Assembly: GCF_029239295.1 (NCBI RefSeq)
Contig: NZ_JAQZBC010000002.1
Coordinates: forward strand, 186,001-250,000
From: Sphingomonas sp.
GTDB lineage: Bacteria > Pseudomonadota > Alphaproteobacteria > Sphingomonadales > Sphingomonadaceae
Direction: 5' to 3'
Length of the DNA: 64,000 bases
Part shown: positions 19,989 to 29,787 of the stretch, one piece after another
Layout: every line of letters begins with the position of its first letter
Position numbering within the stretch: the first letter of the stretch is position 1
The notes under the pieces: generated by a model
What the model was told of the DNA's origin: nothing
The model's input: only the letters and a program-made list of their open reading frames with translations
The model's database searches: none
Translations under genes and position numbers: made by a program

Positions 19989-20972
19989 TCAGGCCTCGTC
20001 GCGGCGAGGCCGGGCGAGCAGGCCGCTGATCACCGCGCTCGCCGGCTCGCCCTGAAGCAGGCGGCACACCGCATCCGTGATCGGCATGTCGACACCGGCG
20101 TCCCGCGCAGCTTCGGCGAGCACGGGCGCCGTGAAGGCCCCTTCCGCCACCGTCCGCCGATCGGCGAGCAGCTCGCTCGCTCGTTGCCCCCGGCCAAGCC
20201 CCACACCCAAGGAAAAGTTCCGGCTGCTGGTCGACGAGCAGGTCAGCACCAGATCGCCAAGGCCGGACAGTCCCGCCAGCGTTTCTGCCCGCGCGCCGCG
20301 CGCCAGGCCAAAGCGGGTCATTTCGGCAAACCCACGCGCGATCAACGCTGCGCGCGCATTCTGGCCCAGGCCAGCACCCTCCACCACGCCGCACGCGATG
20401 GCCAGCACGTTCTTGACCGCGCCACCGATCTCCGCCCCGATCACATCGTTTGAGGCGTAGGGGCGGAATGTCGGGCTGGCGAGCCGCTCGGCAAGCCGCA
20501 CCTGCAGCGCCGGATCGGCACATGCCAGCGTCACGGCGGTGGGAAGGCCCGCCGCCACCTCATGTGCGAACGTGGGTCCCGAAAGAACCGCGATCGGCGC
20601 GTCGGCGTGCGCCGCCTGCGCAACCTCCCCGACCAGGCGGCGTGATCCGGCCTCGATCCCCTTGGCACACAGCACCAGGGGTGTGTTGCCACTCGGCAGC
20701 GCGTCCAGCACCGCGCCGACATGCTGGGCGGGCGCGACGACCAGCAGCGCATCCCGATCCGCCAGATCGTCCAGGGAGCCTGTCGCCCGGATGTCGCGGG
20801 AAAGTGGGATGGACGGCAGGAAGATACTGTTTTCGTGCCGCTCGTTGATCGCGTCCACGACGTCCGTTTCGCGCGCCCACAGCAGCACCTCGCCGCCGCG
20901 CGAAGCGATCTGCGCCAGTGCCGTACCCCAAGCGCCGCCGCCGATTACCCCGATCCGCATCGCGCCGTTCAT
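19989..20972 (-). CDS. gpsA: NAD(P)H-dependent glycerol-3-phosphate dehydrogenase
   Basis: GpsA reduces dihydroxyacetone phosphate to sn-glycerol 3-phosphate, the backbone of phospholipids. The 327-residue protein begins with the dinucleotide-binding [18 protein letters not shown], then [32 protein letters not shown], and the catalytic-domain [21 protein letters not shown] and [11 protein letters not shown]. Length is normal. Its ATG overlaps the tsaD stop by four bases, so expression is coupled to tsaD. Confidence 0.95.
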   Translation of the reverse strand: MNGAMRIGVIGGGAWGTALAQIASRGGEVLLWARETDVVDAINERHENSIFLPSIPLSRDIRATGSLDDLADRDALLVVAPAQHVGAVLDALPSGNTPLVLCAKGIEAGSRRLVGEVAQAAHADAPIAVLSGPTFAHEVAAGLPTAVTLACADPALQVRLAERLASPTFRPYASNDVIGAEIGGAVKNVLAIACGVVEGAGLGQNARAALIARGFAEMTRFGLARGARAETLAGLSGLGDLVLTCSSTSSRNFSLGVGLGRGQRASELLADRRTVAEGAFTAPVLAEAARDAGVDMPITDAVCRLLQGEPASAVISGLLARPRRDEA

Positions 20973-21994
20973 GCCTTCACCCCTGCGCCGCGCACGGCCT
21001 CAGCGTTGGGATCAAGCGGCCACCGTGCGCGTGCCGGCGTGTCCAGCGGATCGACCAGCCCGGCGGCAAATCGCTCAGCCCCCGCCCAGGCGATCATCGC
21101 GGCATTGTCGGTACACAGCCAAAGCGGCGGCGCGACAAACCGCAGGCCATGCTCCGCAGCGAGCGCCGCCAGCGCAGTGCGAACCGACGTGTTTGCCGCA
21201 ACGCCCCCCGCGACAACCAGCGCCGTGGCACCCGGCGCGCGGCCGATGGCGCGGGCCGTACGATCGATCAGGCAGTCCACCACCGCTGCCTGGAACGATG
21301 CAGCGACGTCCTCCGGACGATAATCGCCTGCGATCCGCGCCACCGCAGCCTTCAGCCCGGCAAAGGAGAAATGCGGCTCCGGCGATCGGTACAACGGCCG
21401 CGGCAGGGGCACCGCCGTGGCCTCACCGGCCGCCGCTGCGCGTTCGACCGCCGGCCCGCCCGGGAAGCCCAGGCCGAGCACCTTTGCCGTCTTGTCGAAC
21501 GCCTCGCCCGCCGCATCGTCGATCGTGGTGGCGAGCCGGCGGTACCGGTTCACCCCTTCGACCAGCAGCAACTGGCAATGCCCGCCCGACACCAGCAACA
21601 GCAGGTAAGGAAAGGCGAGATCGGGATCGGCCAACCGGGGGCTTAGCGCATGCCCCTCCAGATGATTGACCGCCACCAGCGGCTTGCCCACGGCATGGGC
21701 GATCGCCTTGCCAGTGACCAGACCTACCATCACCCCCCCGATCAGGCCCGGACCGGCGGTGGCCGCGACAGCGTCAATATCGGCCAATGACACCCCGGAA
21801 TCGGCCAAAGCGGCCTCGATCAAAGGCTCTAGTGCCTCGACATGTGCCCGGGCGGCGATCTCCGGCACCACGCCGCCATAGGGCCGATGCGCCGCTTCCT
21901 GCCCCGCCAGACGGTGCGCCAGCACGCGGCGATCCCCCGTCACCAGCGCCGCCGCGGTTTCGTCGCACGAGGATTCCAGACCAAGGATCAGCAT
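20969..21994 (-). CDS. tsaD: tRNA N6-threonylcarbamoyladenosine synthesis protein TsaD
   Basis: TsaD transfers the threonylcarbamoyl group to A37 of ANN-decoding tRNAs. The 341-residue protein has [15 protein letters not shown] at the N terminus, the metal ligand motifs ARAHVEAL and [46 protein letters not shown] and [12 protein letters not shown]. It is divergently transcribed from hemC with an 89-bp gap, an arrangement common in alphaproteobacteria, and is followed with a 4-bp overlap by gpsA. Confidence 0.96.
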   Translation of the reverse strand: MLILGLESSCDETAAALVTGDRRVLAHRLAGQEAAHRPYGGVVPEIAARAHVEALEPLIEAALADSGVSLADIDAVAATAGPGLIGGVMVGLVTGKAIAHAVGKPLVAVNHLEGHALSPRLADPDLAFPYLLLLVSGGHCQLLLVEGVNRYRRLATTIDDAAGEAFDKTAKVLGLGFPGGPAVERAAAAGEATAVPLPRPLYRSPEPHFSFAGLKAAVARIAGDYRPEDVAASFQAAVVDCLIDRTARAIGRAPGATALVVAGGVAANTSVRTALAALAAEHGLRFVAPPLWLCTDNAAMIAWAGAERFAAGLVDPLDTPARARWPLDPNAEAVRGAGVKA

Positions 21995-22083
21995 GCCGGG
22001 CTCATATCGGCTCGGCCCACGCTTGTCGAAGGGCGCCTCACGGCGATAGAGCGGGCTGGATATCTGCAGGATAGAAGAGACCG

Positions 22084-22989
22084 GTGGCTCAGCGTTTCAG
22101 ACTCGGCACCCGCGGTTCGCCGCTGGCTTTGACCCAGGCCGGCATGGTGCGTGACGCGCTGATGGCGGCCCATGGCTGGGACGATGTCGAGATCGTCGTC
22201 GTGCGAACCACTGGCGACCGCGTACAGGACCGCGCCTTGGCTGAAATCGGCGGAAAGGCGCTCTGGACCAAGGAGCTCGACCGCGCCTTGATCGCCGGCG
22301 AGGTCGATGCCTGCGTTCACTCGATGAAGGACGTGGAGACGATCCGCCCTACTGAAATCGCCATTGCCGCGATGTTGCCGCGTGCCGATGTGCGAGACCG
22401 CCTGATCGGCGTGGATGCGATAGATGCTCTACCAGAGGGGGCGATTGTCGGGACCAGCTCGCCCCGCCGCCGGGCGCAACTCCTGCGCCAGCGGCCCGAC
22501 CTGCGGATCACCCTGTTTCGCGGCAACGTCGATACGCGACTGGGCAAGCTGGCGACTGGGGAAGTGGCCGCTACACTTCTCGCCGCCGCCGGCCTCGAGC
22601 GTCTCGGCCGGCATGATACGGGCGCGCCGATCGAGACCCACGTCATGCTGCCCGCCCCGGCACAAGGCGCCATCGGTATCGAAACGCTAACTGACGGCCC
22701 GGCCTTCGCGCTGGTCCAGGCGATCGATTGCGCCGCAACGAGCATCTGCGTTCAGGCCGAGCGCGCCTTGCTGGCAGCGCTTGGTGCCTCCTGCCATTCT
22801 CCCGTTGGCGCGCTCGCCCGTCGCGAGGGCGATGGCGTCACGCTTGCCGCCGAGCTGCTGTCGGAGGACGGGTCGGAGCATGTCACCGGCGTCATCGCAG
22901 GCGAGGACGGCCCCACGCTGGGCCGTGAGCTCGCCGCCGATTTGCTGGCGCGCGCGCCAGACTCGGTACGGCGATTGTTTGCGGGATGA
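22084..22989 (+). CDS. hemC: Porphobilinogen deaminase
   Basis: HemC polymerises four porphobilinogens into hydroxymethylbilane. Motifs in the 301-residue protein: [15 protein letters not shown] at the N terminus, [62 protein letters not shown] and [10 protein letters not shown]; the dipyrromethane cofactor Cys is in [12 protein letters not shown]. The start is GTG at 22084, after AGAAGAG. Its stop overlaps the hemD start by four bases. Confidence 0.95.
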   Translation: MAQRFRLGTRGSPLALTQAGMVRDALMAAHGWDDVEIVVVRTTGDRVQDRALAEIGGKALWTKELDRALIAGEVDACVHSMKDVETIRPTEIAIAAMLPRADVRDRLIGVDAIDALPEGAIVGTSSPRRRAQLLRQRPDLRITLFRGNVDTRLGKLATGEVAATLLAAAGLERLGRHDTGAPIETHVMLPAPAQGAIGIETLTDGPAFALVQAIDCAATSICVQAERALLAALGASCHSPVGALARREGDGVTLAAELLSEDGSEHVTGVIAGEDGPTLGRELAADLLARAPDSVRRLFAG

Positions 22990-23657
22990 TACGCCCGCTC
23001 GTCGTGCTGCGGCCGGAACCTGGCAACACCGCGACCGCCAATCGGATTACAGAGGCGGGGTTCGAGGCGATAAGCCTTCCCCTGTTTGCCATCGCTGCTG
23101 TGCCGTGGACTGCTCCACCGGCAGATGATTTCGACGCCCTGCTTCTGACAAGCGCCAATGCGGTGCGGCAGGCGGGCGAAGGACTTCACACTCTCGCCGA
23201 ACTCCCGATCGTCGCGGTCGGGCATGGCACCGCCGAGGCCGCGCAACAAGCAGGGCTGTCCTTGGCAGCAGTCGGGAATAGCGACGGGAAAGAGGCGCTT
23301 GCGCTAGCGCAGGCGCACGGGTGGCGGCGGGTGATCCGCCTGACAGGTCGGGAGCATATCCATCTTCCCGGCGTCACCGACATTGTCGTCTATGCCAGCG
23401 ATCCCCTTGATCCTGGCGCCCATCGAATACGCGCCGTCCAGGACTGCGTGGTCCTGCTGCATTCCCCCCGCGCAGCGCAGCATTTCAGCAGCCTCGTCGC
23501 CGCCGCGGAAGTAGCCAGAAGCAGTATCCGCCTGGCGGCTCTCAGCCAGGCAGTCGCGGCTGCCGCAGGCAACGGGTGGCAGCAGGTTGATGTCGCCGCG
23601 GCGCCCCACGACCCGGCCTTGGTGGAAACTGCCATGACGCTCGCGATTGACCGGTGA
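22986..23657 (+). CDS. hemD: Uroporphyrinogen-III synthase
   Basis: A 223-residue protein of the HemD family, which closes and inverts ring D of hydroxymethylbilane. The family is weakly conserved, but VVLRPEPGNTATANRITEAG at the start, DDFDALLLTSANAVR, VAVGHGTAEAAQQAGL and VVLLHSPRAAQHF fit well, and the 4-bp overlap with hemC settles the call. The mitofilin-like gene starts 25 bp after its stop. Confidence 0.9.
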   Translation: MIRPLVVLRPEPGNTATANRITEAGFEAISLPLFAIAAVPWTAPPADDFDALLLTSANAVRQAGEGLHTLAELPIVAVGHGTAEAAQQAGLSLAAVGNSDGKEALALAQAHGWRRVIRLTGREHIHLPGVTDIVVYASDPLDPGAHRIRAVQDCVVLLHSPRAAQHFSSLVAAAEVARSSIRLAALSQAVAAAAGNGWQQVDVAAAPHDPALVETAMTLAIDR

Positions 23658-23682
23658 GCGTCTGGCGGGGATAAGCCGCGAC

Positions 23683-24606
23683 ATGGACGAAAACGCGCCG
23701 CTCGCTCCTGCTCCGCGCCGGTCACGAGTTGGCCCACTCACACTCTTCGTGGTTCTGGCCCTGGTGGTCGGCCTTGCTCTTATGTGGCTGTCGATGCGCG
23801 ACGGCACCAGCTGGTGGCAGCGGCAGGCGAAGCCACCGGCGGTGGAGAAGGCCAACGCTACGGCCGAGGTCGCAGCTGTTGCTGCCCCCGCCGCCGCGGC
23901 TGTCGATCCGGCAACCCTCGCCGCGCGAGAAAGCGCGCTTGCCGCTCAGCTTGCAGCGCTGGAGGCGCGCACCGCCGGGCTCAATATGGATGTCACTCAG
24001 TCGCAGGATCGGGCCGGGCAAGCCGAAGCGATCCTGATTTCCTTCGCTGCGCGCCGCGCAATCGAGCGGGGCGCGCCGCTCGGTTACCTCGAAGATCAGC
24101 TTCGTCAGCGTTTCGGCACCACCCAGCAAGCGGCTGTCGACACGGTGATCCAGGCCGGGCGAGATCCAGTGACGATCGAGGCCTTGCGACAGGCGCTCGA
24201 CGCCAATCGCTCGATGCTCCTCAATCCCGGAGCGGATGGCTGGTTTGCCGGCTTCATGGACGAGATGCGCCGGCTCGTGGTGCTGCACGATGCAAACACC
24301 CCTTCCCCCTTGCCGGCGGATCGGCTGGCGCGCGCGCAACGCCTGCTCGATGCCGGTCAGGTGGAACCGGCGCTTGAAGAAGTGGCTCGTCTGCCCGGTG
24401 GCACGCAGGCGGCAAACTGGTCCGCGGCGGCACGACGCTATATCGCGGCGCGTCAGGCACTCGACACCTTGGAGACTGCAGCCATTGTTGGCACCATCCC
24501 AAGTACCGGGATGCCTGCTGACACCGCCCCGGCGCCGACACCAGCCGAACCCACGCCAGCCGAGGCCCGTGTTGACGATCAAGCCGCGGCCAAGCCTCAA
24601 CCCTGA
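23683..24606 (+). CDS. Mitofilin/Mic60-like inner membrane protein
   Basis: A 307-residue protein: one N-terminal membrane helix (about residues 16-36, VGPLTLFVVLALVVGLALMW), an Ala-rich probable coiled coil (about 70-115, ARESALAAQLAALEARTAG), then a helical domain starting AARRAIERGAPLGYLEDQLR and ending in RYIAARQALDTLETAAI. Anchor, coiled coil and C-terminal helical domain match the architecture of alphaproteobacterial Mic60 (COG4223), whose gene typically follows hemD in the heme operon. Mic60 bends membranes and forms crista junctions in mitochondria. This version is short, and its last 30 residues are Pro/Ala-rich. The start ATG 23683 has GGGGATAAG upstream. Confidence 0.7.
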   Translation: MDENAPLAPAPRRSRVGPLTLFVVLALVVGLALMWLSMRDGTSWWQRQAKPPAVEKANATAEVAAVAAPAAAAVDPATLAARESALAAQLAALEARTAGLNMDVTQSQDRAGQAEAILISFAARRAIERGAPLGYLEDQLRQRFGTTQQAAVDTVIQAGRDPVTIEALRQALDANRSMLLNPGADGWFAGFMDEMRRLVVLHDANTPSPLPADRLARAQRLLDAGQVEPALEEVARLPGGTQAANWSAAARRYIAARQALDTLETAAIVGTIPSTGMPADTAPAPTPAEPTPAEARVDDQAAAKPQP

Positions 24607-24711
24607 GCCACTGCCCCTATCGCGGGAAGCGCCAACACACCGATTGCCGCATTGCACCTGAGCGACTTGGCTGTAACCTCCCCCTTTAGATAATGAATAA
24701 AAGGGAGTGGG

Positions 24712-26124
24712 ATGCGGGGCATTTGGAAAGCCGTGGCAGTCGTAACCGTCGGAGCGGCGCTGACGCCGTCTCTCGCGACGGCGCAGAAGAGACCAGACGA
24801 ACGGGCGTTCTTCGATCTTTATAAGGAAATGGTGGAGACCAACACGGTTGTTGGCGAAGGCAGCTGCACGCGCGCGGCTCAACAGGTCGCGACGCGCCTG
24901 AAAGCGGCCGGCTACACCGATGGACAGGTAACTGTTTTCTCGACCCCGGAGCACCCAGACGACGGCGGCCTGGTGGTCACCTTGCCCGGCGCTGACGCGT
25001 CGGCAGGCGCCATGCTGCTTCTCGGACACCTCGATGTCGTCGCTGCCAAGCGCGAGGACTGGGTACGCGATCCGTTCAAGCTCATCGAAGAGAACGGTTT
25101 TTACTACGGCCGTGGCACGGTCGACGACAAGGGCATGTCCGCGATCTGGGCCGACAGCATGATCCGGTTCAAGCAGGATGGCTTTCGGCCTAGACGCACG
25201 ATCAAGCTGGCGCTGACCTGCGGTGAGGAGACCACCTACGCGTTCAACGGCGCGCAGTGGCTGGCCAACAACAAGCCTGATCTGGTTCGCGCCGAATTCG
25301 TCCTGAACGAGGGTGGTGGTGGACGGTTGGACGCGCAAGGAAAGCGTCAGGCGCTTGCCATCCAAGTCGGCGAGAAGGCGGCGCAGAACTTCACCTTCGC
25401 AGCCACAAATCCAGGTGGCCACAGCTCCGCGCCGACGCCGGACAACGCCATCTACGAACTGGCCGACGCGGTGAAGCGTGTTCAGGGATACGAATTTCCG
25501 ATCAAGTTCACCGACACGACCCGCGCCTTCTTCACCGCGACCGCGCAGGCGTTGCCGCCGCAGACCGGCCAGGCGGTCAACCGCCTATTGGCCAATCCGG
25601 CCGACAAGCGCGCCGACGAAACCGTGAGCCGCGACAAGGTACTGCATTCGACGTTGCGAACGACATGCGTCGCGACGCTGCTCAATGCAGGGCATGCAGA
25701 AAATGCACTTCCGCAGCGCGCCACCGCCAACATCAATTGCCGCATCTTTCCCGGCGAAAGCGTTGACACCACGCTGGCAAAGCTGAAGGAGCTGGCCGGT
25801 CCCAAGGTCGCGGTCACTGCCAACCAGCCGGTTCGTCCGATCGCTGTACCACCGCCGCTTGACGCCAAGATCCTGGGGCCAGTGCAGTCATTGGCGGCCA
25901 AGCACTTCCCCGGCACGCCGGTCGTGCCGATGATGTCGACGGGGGCGACCGACGCTGTCTTTTTCGGCGTGCTCAAGATGCCGGTTTATGGCGTTCCCGG
26001 CATCTTCCTGGAGCCTGACCTGAACGGGACACACGGCTTGAACGAACGGATCCGGGTCTCGGCGCTATACGAAGGGCGAGACTACCTCTACGATCTGGCG
26101 AAGACATTGGCGGAGCAGGGCTGA
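24712..26124 (+). CDS. Secreted M20 family metallopeptidase
   Basis: A 470-residue peptidase with a cleavable signal peptide (residues 1-25, ending SLATAQ). The dinuclear zinc site of the M20 family is visible: LLLGHLDVVAAKREDW, YGRGTVDDKGMSAIWAD, ALTCGEETTYA, FVLNEGGG and GTHGLNERI near the C terminus. GGHSSAPTPDNAIYELADAV marks the dimerisation domain. Likely a periplasmic dipeptidase or carboxypeptidase; substrate unknown. AAAAGGGAGTGGG immediately precedes the ATG. It is monocistronic and converges with the Mla operon. Confidence 0.9.
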   Translation: MRGIWKAVAVVTVGAALTPSLATAQKRPDERAFFDLYKEMVETNTVVGEGSCTRAAQQVATRLKAAGYTDGQVTVFSTPEHPDDGGLVVTLPGADASAGAMLLLGHLDVVAAKREDWVRDPFKLIEENGFYYGRGTVDDKGMSAIWADSMIRFKQDGFRPRRTIKLALTCGEETTYAFNGAQWLANNKPDLVRAEFVLNEGGGGRLDAQGKRQALAIQVGEKAAQNFTFAATNPGGHSSAPTPDNAIYELADAVKRVQGYEFPIKFTDTTRAFFTATAQALPPQTGQAVNRLLANPADKRADETVSRDKVLHSTLRTTCVATLLNAGHAENALPQRATANINCRIFPGESVDTTLAKLKELAGPKVAVTANQPVRPIAVPPPLDAKILGPVQSLAAKHFPGTPVVPMMSTGATDAVFFGVLKMPVYGVPGIFLEPDLNGTHGLNERIRVSALYEGRDYLYDLAKTLAEQG

Positions 26125-26131
26125 CCTGCTC

Positions 26132-26159
26132 CTTCCCCCCGCCTGCGGGCGGGAGGAAG
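26132..26159. terminator. Bidirectional hairpin between the M20 peptidase and the Mla operon
   Basis: A stem of 11 pairs plus one C-A mismatch runs from CTTCC at 26132 to GGAAG ending at 26159, with a TGCG loop. It sits in the 39-bp gap between convergent genes and can serve both. T-runs are short, so it may need help to terminate. Confidence 0.5.
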
Positions 26160-26163
26160 TATC

Positions 26164-26745
26164 TTATCGGCCAATCCAGTCGGCTACCTGCACCGCGACC
26201 TGGTTCGCCGCCTGGTTTAGCGCCACCGCAACCGGCGCCGCCTCAATGACGGAAACAGGCACACGCGCCTCGAAGCGCTGCTTCTCCAGCGCGCCGCCCT
26301 CGTCGCGGATCAGCGCTGCGTCGAATGTCACGACTGCGGTGGACGATCCGGCATCGACGCCAAAGGTCCGCAATTCACCGGACAGGCGTGCCCCGGGATC
26401 AGCTAACGCCTGCGCACCCGACAGGACGACGCGCCCGGTACGTGCTGCGACCGTATCGGACATCACCCGGGCGAACTGCCGCGCAGGCAGATCAACCCAT
26501 TGCGCGTCCTTCACATAGGCAACGTCGATGCGGTTGGATTGCACCGGGATGCGATTGGTTGCGAGTTCCTGCGGCACCACAGGCACCTGGATCGTCACGG
26601 TGCGTGCCGCTGCTGATGATTGCTCGCGCCCAACCGGCACCTGTTCGGTCGATGACAGGCTGAGAAGAGCCTTGGGGGGCTTTTCTCCAAAGCTGATGCA
26701 GCCGGCGAGCGGCAAGGCGGCAAGACCGATCAGAAGCTTCTTCAT
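26164..26745 (-). CDS. ABC-transport auxiliary lipoprotein (PqiC/MlaD-operon type)
   Basis: A roughly 193-residue lipoprotein: MKKLLIGLAALPLAGCISFG contains a lipobox LAGC, so it should be lipid-anchored. The body (VPVVPQELATNRIPVQSNRI, WVDLPARQFARVMSDTVAA, RLSGELRTFGVD) fits the ABC-type transport auxiliary lipoprotein family, which includes PqiC. It is the last gene of the mla-like operon. In other species these lipoproteins associate with the outer-membrane end of the MCE pathway. The ATG at 26745 has AGGA seven bases upstream; a GTG at 26757 is less likely. Confidence 0.85.
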   Translation of the reverse strand: MKKLLIGLAALPLAGCISFGEKPPKALLSLSSTEQVPVGREQSSAAARTVTIQVPVVPQELATNRIPVQSNRIDVAYVKDAQWVDLPARQFARVMSDTVAARTGRVVLSGAQALADPGARLSGELRTFGVDAGSSTAVVTFDAALIRDEGGALEKQRFEARVPVSVIEAAPVAVALNQAANQVAVQVADWIGR

Positions 26746-26753
26746 GTGCGTCC

Positions 26754-27719
26754 TCACTTGCCCTTGTAATCCGGCAGCTTCTGCTGGCCCACCAGTGCCC
26801 CGGCACCCTGCCGATCAACCTTCTCTGCCACGGAAGCGAGCGCTGCCGACATCTGACGCAGATCCAGTACGAGCTGGTTGACCTCCGGAATGGTCTGTTT
26901 CGAGAAGGTCTGCAGGCCCGGCCGCGCATCCTGAATGGCCGAGTTCAGCGTTTCGGTGCTTTGCCGCGCCGAGCGGATTGTCTCGTTCAGATTAGCCAGC
27001 GTTGGCTTCACGTCCTCGGCCAGAATGCCGTTTGTCGTCGCCGCCAGATTGCCGATCTGCTCAGCAGCCGTGCCCGCCTGCGCCACCGCGATGCGCGTCT
27101 GCGCCAGCGTAGCGGCGATTTCCGGCCCGCGATCGGCCAGCGCGTCGGTCAGCCGGTTGGTATTCTCCAGAATGCCGGCGATCGATGCCTGGTTGCGGTC
27201 GGTTAGCAGCCCGGTGAGACGCTCGGTCAGCGTGGACAAACGTTCCAGCAGCTGAGGCGCAGAGTTCAGGATAGCACCTAAACCGCCCGTTCGGGTCGGA
27301 ATGACTGGAACGCCATAGGGACAGACGCTGCCTGGATCCCGTTCGGGGCACACAATGGGCGGTGCACCCTTGCGGGCGCCGTCCAGACTGATCGTGCTGG
27401 TGCCGGTGAAGCTGCCCTGGATCGTCGCGGCGGTGCCTTGAAGGATTGGCGTATCCTGGCTCACTTCGATTCGCACGCGAACGAACTGGGGATCGTTACG
27501 CCACAGCTGGATCGACTTGACCTGACCCGACGGCACGCCGGAGTATGTGACCTGCGAACCCCGGGCGAGGCCGTCCACCGACTGCTTGAAGAAGATGTCA
27601 TACTCCTTCTGCTGGGTACCACCCAGCCGGGCGATCCACACGGTGAATAGCGCGAGCACGGCAAGCAGGATCAGCACGACGGCGCCGACCAGGACGTGGT
27701 TGGAACGGGTTTCCATCAA
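26754..27719 (-). CDS. MCE-domain lipid transport protein, MlaD family
   Basis: A 321-residue periplasmic protein with an N-terminal anchor (VLVGAVVLILLAVLALFTVWIA) followed by the MCE domain (YDIFFKQSVDGLARGSQVTYSGVPSGQVKSIQL, FVRVRIEV, AATIQGSFTGTSTISLDG). The rest is a long helical region (residues 155-300) rich in Asn/Thr/Gln, longer than E. coli MlaD (about 183 residues). Such tails probably extend the MCE ring toward the outer membrane. Its ATG overlaps the stop of the ATPase gene by four bases. Confidence 0.9.
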   Translation of the reverse strand: MMETRSNHVLVGAVVLILLAVLALFTVWIARLGGTQQKEYDIFFKQSVDGLARGSQVTYSGVPSGQVKSIQLWRNDPQFVRVRIEVSQDTPILQGTAATIQGSFTGTSTISLDGARKGAPPIVCPERDPGSVCPYGVPVIPTRTGGLGAILNSAPQLLERLSTLTERLTGLLTDRNQASIAGILENTNRLTDALADRGPEIAATLAQTRIAVAQAGTAAEQIGNLAATTNGILAEDVKPTLANLNETIRSARQSTETLNSAIQDARPGLQTFSKQTIPEVNQLVLDLRQMSAALASVAEKVDRQGAGALVGQQKLPDYKGK

Positions 27720-28552
27720 TCAGCCCCTGAATCTGCTGCTGCACCGGCGGTCGCCTGTTCCGACGGCACCCGCTGCGCCTCTTGCGTTGCTACTGCCGCC
27801 CGTCCGCGCGGCCCACGGAAATACTCCTGGATCCACGGATGATCGAGCGCCAGTAGTTCATCGATCGTACCCACCGCGATCACGCGCTTGTCGGCGAGCA
27901 CCGCCACCCGATCACAAATGGCGTACAGCGTGTCGAGATCGTGCGTGATCAGAAAAACCGTCAGCCCCAGCGTCCGCTGCAACGACTTCGTCAGCTCGTC
28001 GAACGCCGCCGCACCGATCGGGTCCAACCCGGCGGTGGGTTCGTCAAGGAACAGCAGTTCGGGATCGAGCGCCAGCGCGCGCGCCAGCCCGGCCCGCTTC
28101 CTCATGCCGCCCGACAGCTCGGCCGGGAATTTCGGCCCTGCATCATTGGGCAGACCGGTCATCGTCACCTTGTACGACGCGATCTCATCCATCAGCGACA
28201 GGCCGAGCGTTGGGTAGAATTCGCGCAAGGGGACCTGGACGTTCTCCGCGACCGTCAATGTCGAAAAAAGCGCCCCACCCTGGAAAAGCACGCCCCAGCG
28301 CTTCCTGATCTCAATGGCGTCGGTTTCCAGCCGCCCCACTGTCGGTTCGCCAAAGACGGTGACTTCGCCTGCCATCGGGCTCTGCAAGCCAATGATCGAC
28401 CGCATCAGGACGGACTTGCCCGTACCGGAGCCGCCAACGACACCCAGGATCTCGCCCTTACGAACATCAAGATCCAGATCTTCGTGCACGATCTGATCGC
28501 CGAAGGCGTTCTTCAGCCCGCGAACCTCGATGATGTTTTCCGCGCCCGCCAT
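27716..28552 (-). CDS. Lipid-transport ABC ATPase, MlaF family
   Basis: A 278-residue ABC ATPase with Walker A GGSGTGKSVLMRSI, a Q-loop around FQGGALFSTLTVAENV, signature LSGGMRKRAGLARAL, Walker B LLFLDEPTAGLDP and switch His in LITHDLDTL. These are hallmark features of MlaF, which powers phospholipid movement between the inner and outer membranes. A 47-codon upstream extension is in frame but belongs to the permease region; ATG 28552 overlaps the permease stop by one base. The final 30 residues form an Ala-rich tail. Confidence 0.93.
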   Translation of the reverse strand: MAGAENIIEVRGLKNAFGDQIVHEDLDLDVRKGEILGVVGGSGTGKSVLMRSIIGLQSPMAGEVTVFGEPTVGRLETDAIEIRKRWGVLFQGGALFSTLTVAENVQVPLREFYPTLGLSLMDEIASYKVTMTGLPNDAGPKFPAELSGGMRKRAGLARALALDPELLFLDEPTAGLDPIGAAAFDELTKSLQRTLGLTVFLITHDLDTLYAICDRVAVLADKRVIAVGTIDELLALDHPWIQEYFRGPRGRAAVATQEAQRVPSEQATAGAAADSGAD

Positions 28553-29649
28553 CAGATCCAGCCGATCCGTTCGAAGAAGACCGCGAAGAAAGCGTCGAGA
28601 ACGATGACCAGGAAGATCGCTTGTACGACCGCGGCCGTGGTGCGCATGCCGACCTGCTCGGCATCGCCCTTGACCTGCATGCCCTGGAAGCATCCGGCGA
28701 CGGCAATGATCGCACCGAATACCGGTGCCTTGACCAGCCCGACGTACAAATCAGTGATCGGAACCACTTCGCGAAGGCGGGCGACATAGGTCACTGGCGG
28801 AATATCGAGTTGCCACCAGCACAGCAGGCCACCGCCAATGATCGCGACGAGGGATGCATAGAAGCCCAGCAGCGGCATCAGCACGACCGCCGCAATCGTC
28901 CGCGGCAACACCAGCGCCTCCATTGGCGACACGCCGATCGTCCGCATGGCATCGACCTCCTCGGTCAGCTTCATGGTACCGATTTGTGCGGCGAAGGCGG
29001 ATCCTGATCGGCCCGCCACCATGATCGCGGTCATCAGCACGCCCAACTCTCGCAAGGTAATCCGCCCGATCAGGTTGATCGTCAGCACCTCTGCACCGAA
29101 CTGCCGCAACTGCACCGCGCCTTGTTGTGCAATCACGATGCCGATGAGGAAACTCATCAGCCCGATGATACCGAGCGCCGACACACCGACAACTTCGAAC
29201 CGCTGCACTGTCGCATTGAAGCGGAAGCGGTGCGGATGACGGATAACGGTGGCCAGCGCAGCCAGCGTGGCACCCATGAAGCCGAGCAGGCCGATCATGG
29301 TGCGGCCGGCCGTAACGGTCGCGTCGCCCACCTCGCCCAGAACGCGATTGAACGGACTTATGTGTCTCGCGCGCGTCTGGGCCGGCTGATCGGCACTGAC
29401 GACGAGATCAAAAAGCGCGCGCTGCTCCTCCTGTAGGCCTTCGACCTTCGCACCGGTGCGCTGAGCGAGGCGGTGGATGATCCACGCGCCGATCGTGTCG
29501 ATGCGCGAAACGCCCGAAAGGTCGACGACCGAAAGCTGCCCATCGTAGGCATCCAATCGGGTCGGGAGATCACCAAGGCGCGCAAGCGACAGGTCGCCAG
29601 TAAAGCGCATCGTTCCGCTATCTTCGCTGAAGTCGGCCAGTGCGCGCAT
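28552..29649 (-). CDS. MlaE permease with fused N-terminal STAS domain
   Basis: A 365-residue protein. Residues 1-90 form a STAS-like (MlaB-type) domain: FTGDLSLARLGDLPTRLDAY and LSVVDLSGVSRIDTIGAWII. From about 105 it is an MlaE permease: VGVSALGIIGLMSFLIGIV, GAEVLTINLIGRITLRELGVL, MVAGRSGSAFAAQIGTMKLTEE, DAMRTIGVSPMEALVLPR and five or six membrane segments. In E. coli MlaB and MlaE are separate; here they are one chain. First gene of the operon, ahead of the ATPase. ATG 29649 has AAAGGGTGGGA just upstream; an in-frame extension reaches 29784. Confidence 0.9.
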   Translation of the reverse strand: MRALADFSEDSGTMRFTGDLSLARLGDLPTRLDAYDGQLSVVDLSGVSRIDTIGAWIIHRLAQRTGAKVEGLQEEQRALFDLVVSADQPAQTRARHISPFNRVLGEVGDATVTAGRTMIGLLGFMGATLAALATVIRHPHRFRFNATVQRFEVVGVSALGIIGLMSFLIGIVIAQQGAVQLRQFGAEVLTINLIGRITLRELGVLMTAIMVAGRSGSAFAAQIGTMKLTEEVDAMRTIGVSPMEALVLPRTIAAVVLMPLLGFYASLVAIIGGGLLCWWQLDIPPVTYVARLREVVPITDLYVGLVKAPVFGAIIAVAGCFQGMQVKGDAEQVGMRTTAAVVQAIFLVIVLDAFFAVFFERIGWI

Positions 29650-29787
29650 TCCCACCCTTTGCGGGAATCCCCGCACCTCGGCAAGATGAACGTACGGAGC
29701 GTCCGCTTGTTGCAAGAGCGGACACGGAGCAGCGCTCGATGGAGTTGCGCCGGCGATATGGAGACGCCGTCCAGTGACGGTCACGCC

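Noticed and set aside
23722..25422. 566-codon minus-strand frame opposite the mitofilin-like and M20 genes
   Set aside because: Crosses two real genes and their gap with no conserved motif.
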